64,000 nucleotides of DNA, taken from positions 1 through 64,000 of the forward strand of contig JBDNFW010000043.1 in the NCBI GenBank assembly GCA_041689615.1, written 5' to 3'. Under the pieces are notes generated by a model. The model saw only the letters and a list, made by a program, of their open reading frames with translations, was not told the DNA's origin and ran no database searches. The stretch comes from UBA7359 sp041689615 (GTDB taxonomy: Bacteria; Pseudomonadota; Gammaproteobacteria; Eutrophobiales; Eutrophobiaceae). Below are positions 61,010-64,000 of the stretch, in pieces; position 1 is the first letter of the stretch; each line of letters starts with the position of its first letter. A program made the position numbers and the translations under genes.

Positions 61010-62539
61010 TTATTTCAGATAATCATTCAGCAATAAATTAACGCTATAACGTACTCCAAAACCAATTGTGTCCGTGGGGATATGAGCTAAGCCGCCTTTT
61101 TTATTACTGCTGGATAAATCCATATGCACCCAGGGCGTGTCATGTTTTACAAAGCGCTGTAAGAAACGTGATGCAAGAATATGGTCGACACCACTTTCCT
61201 GTGAACATTGTTTTACATCAGCAATGTCACTCTTGATCATGTCATCAAAGTCTTCATCTAAAGGGAAAGGCCAAACGCGTTCACCGGAATCTTCACCGGC
61301 TTTAATCAAACCTGCATGCCATTCTTTCCTATTAGTAAATACGCCACTATAAGATTTACCGATAGCATACAAACAAGCTCCGGTTAAGGTTGCATAATCA
61401 AGTATCAAAGATGGTTTTTCTTTCGAGGCCAAAGCTAAGGTATCAGACAAAACCATACGACCTTCAGCATCGGTATGAACGATCTCTATGGTTGTTCCAT
61501 CAGAGGCTGTAATCACATCATTCGGTTTATACGCTTTTGGCCCAATATGATTCATGGCTAAGGCCATCCAACATTCAACTGGACGATTGAAATTAAGTTT
61601 GCTTAATGCTAGTAAGGTGCCAAGCGCTACCGCACTACCTTGCATGTCTTCATGCATACCATACATAAAGTTTGCCGGTTTAAGATTCGTACCGCCGGTG
61701 TCATAACAAATACCTTTGCCAACTAAAAATACTTTCTTCCCTACAGGACGTAGGGAAGCGGCGTTAGCAGGAGCGGAAGCTTTTCCCTTTGCAATTTTAG
61801 GCGTGTAACGCAAACGAACAATACCGGCATCTGCTTTAGGACTACCTTGTGACACAGCAAGAAAAGCACCGGCCTTTTTCTTTTTTAAAATTGCTTCATC
61901 ATAAAACTCAAGTTTCCATTTATTTTCGCGTGCAAGCTGTTTTATTTCTTTCAAGTATTCAGTAGGCGTCAACTTATTTGGTGGCAAGATACTTAAGCTT
62001 CGCGTTAACGCATTGCCTTCAGCAATTGCAAAGCTTTGTTTAAAACCGTGTCTTGCATGCACACCGAACAACGATAAAGTTTTTAAACGTGATGCTGTTT
62101 GTTTATCGCTTTTGAATTTTGGCATTGTTGCTGAAGCAGCTAGTGCTGCTGAGATCAACGCTTCGGCAATGCGTTCTGATTCTTCATCACTAAACCCACT
62201 TACAACGATTCCAAGTTGCGCCGGATTAGTGGATGAATGTGCAGCCACCATCTTTCTTGCCAATGTTAATAACGCAAAACTGGTGATACTTGATTCAATA
62301 GCAGCAAAAGCAACGTGGCTTGAGTTTTCATTTGGCAAATCAATAATCACTGGCGCACTGTCTGCTTTTTTTAAATCAAGCTGTTTACGGCGATTTAGTA
62401 ACTGTGTCTGGTGCGGAAATTTGCTTTCTTTACTTATCGTTTTTTCCAACGGATGCGCAAAAATCATTAACCAGTTACTAATGGCATTGATATTTTGTTT
62501 AGTGGGAAGTGTGGCTTTTTGTTGTAACTTAATGCTCAT
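61010..62539 (-). CDS. M17 leucyl aminopeptidase family protein
   Basis: A 509-aa cytosolic aminopeptidase. The C-terminal catalytic domain (about 255-500) has VGKGICYDTGGTNLKP with the catalytic Lys, MHEDMQGSAV, the signature HTDAEGRMVLSDTLAL (usually NTDAEGRL) and YATLTGA. The N-terminal domain (about 1-170) differs from PepA and resembles the shorter-domain M17 group. A short low-complexity insert lies at about 250-265 (KASAPANAASLRPVGK). The metal ligands appear intact. It is divergent from aceE. Confidence 0.9.
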   Translation of the reverse strand: MSIKLQQKATLPTKQNINAISNWLMIFAHPLEKTISKESKFPHQTQLLNRRKQLDLKKADSAPVIIDLPNENSSHVAFAAIESSITSFALLTLARKMVAAHSSTNPAQLGIVVSGFSDEESERIAEALISAALAASATMPKFKSDKQTASRLKTLSLFGVHARHGFKQSFAIAEGNALTRSLSILPPNKLTPTEYLKEIKQLARENKWKLEFYDEAILKKKKAGAFLAVSQGSPKADAGIVRLRYTPKIAKGKASAPANAASLRPVGKKVFLVGKGICYDTGGTNLKPANFMYGMHEDMQGSAVALGTLLALSKLNFNRPVECWMALAMNHIGPKAYKPNDVITASDGTTIEIVHTDAEGRMVLSDTLALASKEKPSLILDYATLTGACLYAIGKSYSGVFTNRKEWHAGLIKAGEDSGERVWPFPLDEDFDDMIKSDIADVKQCSQESGVDHILASRFLQRFVKHDTPWVHMDLSSSNKKGGLAHIPTDTIGFGVRYSVNLLLNDYLK

Positions 62540-62739
62540 TTGTTAAAAATCCTTAGTATTCTCAATATATTGTTATTTCTGGTATTTATTATGCATATAA
62601 GCTTATGCGCACTAATAAACGATACTTTTACTAAAAATAATCCTAAAATAGAATCAGGGTCAGATAAAAAGAATAATACCAGTTTGTTCTATAACAAGCG
62701 GTTTATTCTGAATAATAATGGATAAGGATACTGATCAAC

Positions 62740-64000
62740 ATGTCAGAACAAGATAAAGATATCGATCCACAAGAAACTCAAGAATGGCTTGAAGCATTGG
62801 ATTCAATGCTCGAGCAGGAAGGTATTGAGCGTGGGCACTTTATACTGGAACAACTTATTGCCCGTGCACGAAAGACCGGTGCTTACCTGCCCTATTCGGC
62901 CAATACAGCTTATTTAAATACCATCCCACCATCTCGCGAAGAAAAAACACCTGGTGATGCGGGCCTTGAATGGCGAATTCGTTCTTTAATTCGCTGGAAT
63001 GCAATGGCGATGGTCGTTAAAGCTAATAGAAAGAGCAGTGAGCTTGGTGGACACATTGCCAGCTTCGCTTCTTCTGCAACCTTATATGATGTCGGTTTCA
63101 ACCATTTCTTCCATGCACCTAGTGAAGATCACGGTGGTGATTTGCTTTTTATACAAGGTCATTCAGCTCCGGGGATTTATGCGCGTGCTTTCATGACCGG
63201 TCGAATTACAGAAGAACAAATGCTCAACTTCCGTCAGGAAGTCGACGGAAAAGGCTTGTCTTCTTATCCGCATCCCTGGCTGATGCCAGATTATTGGCAA
63301 TTTCCGACGGTATCAATGGGACTTGGGCCATTAATGGCAATCTATCAAGCTCGATTTATGCGATACATGGAAAATCGAGAATTAATTAAAGATACTGATC
63401 GCAAAGTATGGGCGTTTATGGGTGACGGCGAAATGGACGAGCCTGAATCACTCGGTGCCATTGGTCTCGCTTCCCGGGAAAAACTCGACAACCTGATCTT
63501 TGTTGTGAATTGTAATTTACAACGTTTAGATGGTCCGGTTCGTGGTAATCATAAAATTATTCAGGAACTCGAAGGCACATTCCGTGGAGCCGGTTGGAAT
63601 GTTATTAAAGTTATTTGGGGTTCTTATTGGGATCCATTAATTGCTCGTGATACATCAGGTTTGCTGTACAAACGTATGGAAGAAGTGGTTGATGGTGAAT
63701 ATCAGACTTATAAAGCCAAAGATGGTGCTTATGTTCGCAAACACTTTTTTGGAAAATATCCTGAACTAAAAGAGATGGTCGCTAATATGTCAGATGAAGA
63801 TATCTGGCGTTTAAATCGTGGTGGTCACGATCCGCACAAAGTCTATGCCGCATATGCCGCTGCCGTTAAACATGAAGGACAGCCGACTGTCATACTTGTT
63901 AAAACAGTAAAAGGTTACGGTATGGGTGAAGCAGGTGAAGGACAAAACATTACGCATCAACAAAAGAAGATGGGCGAAGAGTCACTCAAACATTTTCGTG
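62740..64000 (+). CDS. aceE: Pyruvate dehydrogenase E1, homodimeric type (partial)
   Basis: The first 420 codons of the E1 subunit, which decarboxylates pyruvate with thiamine diphosphate and passes the acetyl group to E2. Seen are GHIASFASSATLYDVGFNHFF, GDLLFIQGHSAPGIYARAF, the ThDP motif GDGEMDEPESLG...NCNLQRLDGPV, and VKTVKGYGMG. The start ATG at 62740 aligns with family starts; AAGGA lies 11 bases upstream. The gene runs off the window end; aceF and lpd are expected beyond. Confidence 0.95.
   Translation, partial: MSEQDKDIDPQETQEWLEALDSMLEQEGIERGHFILEQLIARARKTGAYLPYSANTAYLNTIPPSREEKTPGDAGLEWRIRSLIRWNAMAMVVKANRKSSELGGHIASFASSATLYDVGFNHFFHAPSEDHGGDLLFIQGHSAPGIYARAFMTGRITEEQMLNFRQEVDGKGLSSYPHPWLMPDYWQFPTVSMGLGPLMAIYQARFMRYMENRELIKDTDRKVWAFMGDGEMDEPESLGAIGLASREKLDNLIFVVNCNLQRLDGPVRGNHKIIQELEGTFRGAGWNVIKVIWGSYWDPLIARDTSGLLYKRMEEVVDGEYQTYKAKDGAYVRKHFFGKYPELKEMVANMSDEDIWRLNRGGHDPHKVYAAYAAAVKHEGQPTVILVKTVKGYGMGEAGEGQNITHQQKKMGEESLKHFR

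Noticed and set aside
62540..62725. 61-codon frame between the M17 aminopeptidase and aceE
   Set aside because: It starts with TTG, has no ribosome-binding site and fills a divergent promoter region. The hydrophobic start comes from AT-rich DNA.

Overview
The window is AT-rich chromosomal DNA of a gammaproteobacterium. The evidence is the set of housekeeping genes and their arrangement: secG-tpiA beside a tRNA-Leu(GAG), scpA-scpB-rluB, yciO/yciB/yciI, clpS-clpA, argA, rluB-type pseudouridine synthase, YajG, YajD and YqcC families, a second EF-G paralogue, typA/bipA and the homodimeric-type pyruvate dehydrogenase aceE. I cannot name the genus. No rRNA or CRISPR array was seen, and only one tRNA.

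Layout. 1-4253 is the integrase end of an integrative island inserted in the 3' end of tRNA-Leu(GAG). It holds a P4-type integrase broken by a one-base frameshift, an AlpA-type regulator translationally coupled to an HTH/zinc-ribbon protein, an unknown 294-aa protein, and a zeta-toxin kinase followed by a 53-aa gene. The other island end is outside the window. 4254-17189 is core: secG, tpiA, rluB, scpBA, trpS, yciO, yciB, yciI, bolA, dam, dapE, a decayed UPF0114 gene, a glycosyltransferase, and aceA (isocitrate lyase) divergent from a LysR regulator. 17318-25262 holds clpSA, a PAS-GGDEF diguanylate cyclase, argA-argE and ilvD. 25297-29255 is the most disturbed stretch: an intergenic repeat, an Mrr-like endonuclease, gene remnants, an orphan PemK/MazF toxin lying between an intact transglycosylase gene and a diverged copy of that gene's 3' end, and a periplasmic-protein gene cut by a 263-bp inverted-repeat element. 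29242-38091 holds an exported methyltransferase-fold protein, small membrane proteins and a full MoxR-DUF58-DUF4381-BatA-BatB/C-BatD operon. 38257-46219 holds assorted metabolic, regulatory and small genes, including a phasin with a palindromic operator over its promoter. 46518-56760 holds an EF-G paralogue, a DUF4139 protein, a four-gene operon (retropepsin-like protease, inactive transglutaminase with membrane helices, RimK-like ATP-grasp ligase, AstE/AspA-like zinc hydrolase) and typA. 57012-60230 holds an adenylate-cyclase C-terminal remnant, an autotransporter-barrel protein, a FecR-domain protein and a lipoprotein alpha/beta hydrolase. The window ends with a metzincin-like protein, an M17 aminopeptidase and the start of aceE.

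How genes work together: aceA supplies the glyoxylate bypass and aceE the pyruvate dehydrogenase E1; argA and argE open and close acetylated arginine synthesis; clpS/clpA form a proteolytic adaptor-unfoldase pair; scpA/scpB partner with SMC. The phasin implies polyhydroxyalkanoate granules, although no PHA synthase is in view.

Most notable observations: the structured insertion at 28915-29178; a dispersed two-hairpin repeat with compensatory base changes at 10735 and 39405; the toxin segment bounded by transglycosylase 3' ends; the adenylate-cyclase remnant beside the FecR cluster; and the ATP-grasp/transglutaminase/retropepsin/AstE operon, which is the best candidate for an incompletely understood biochemical system.
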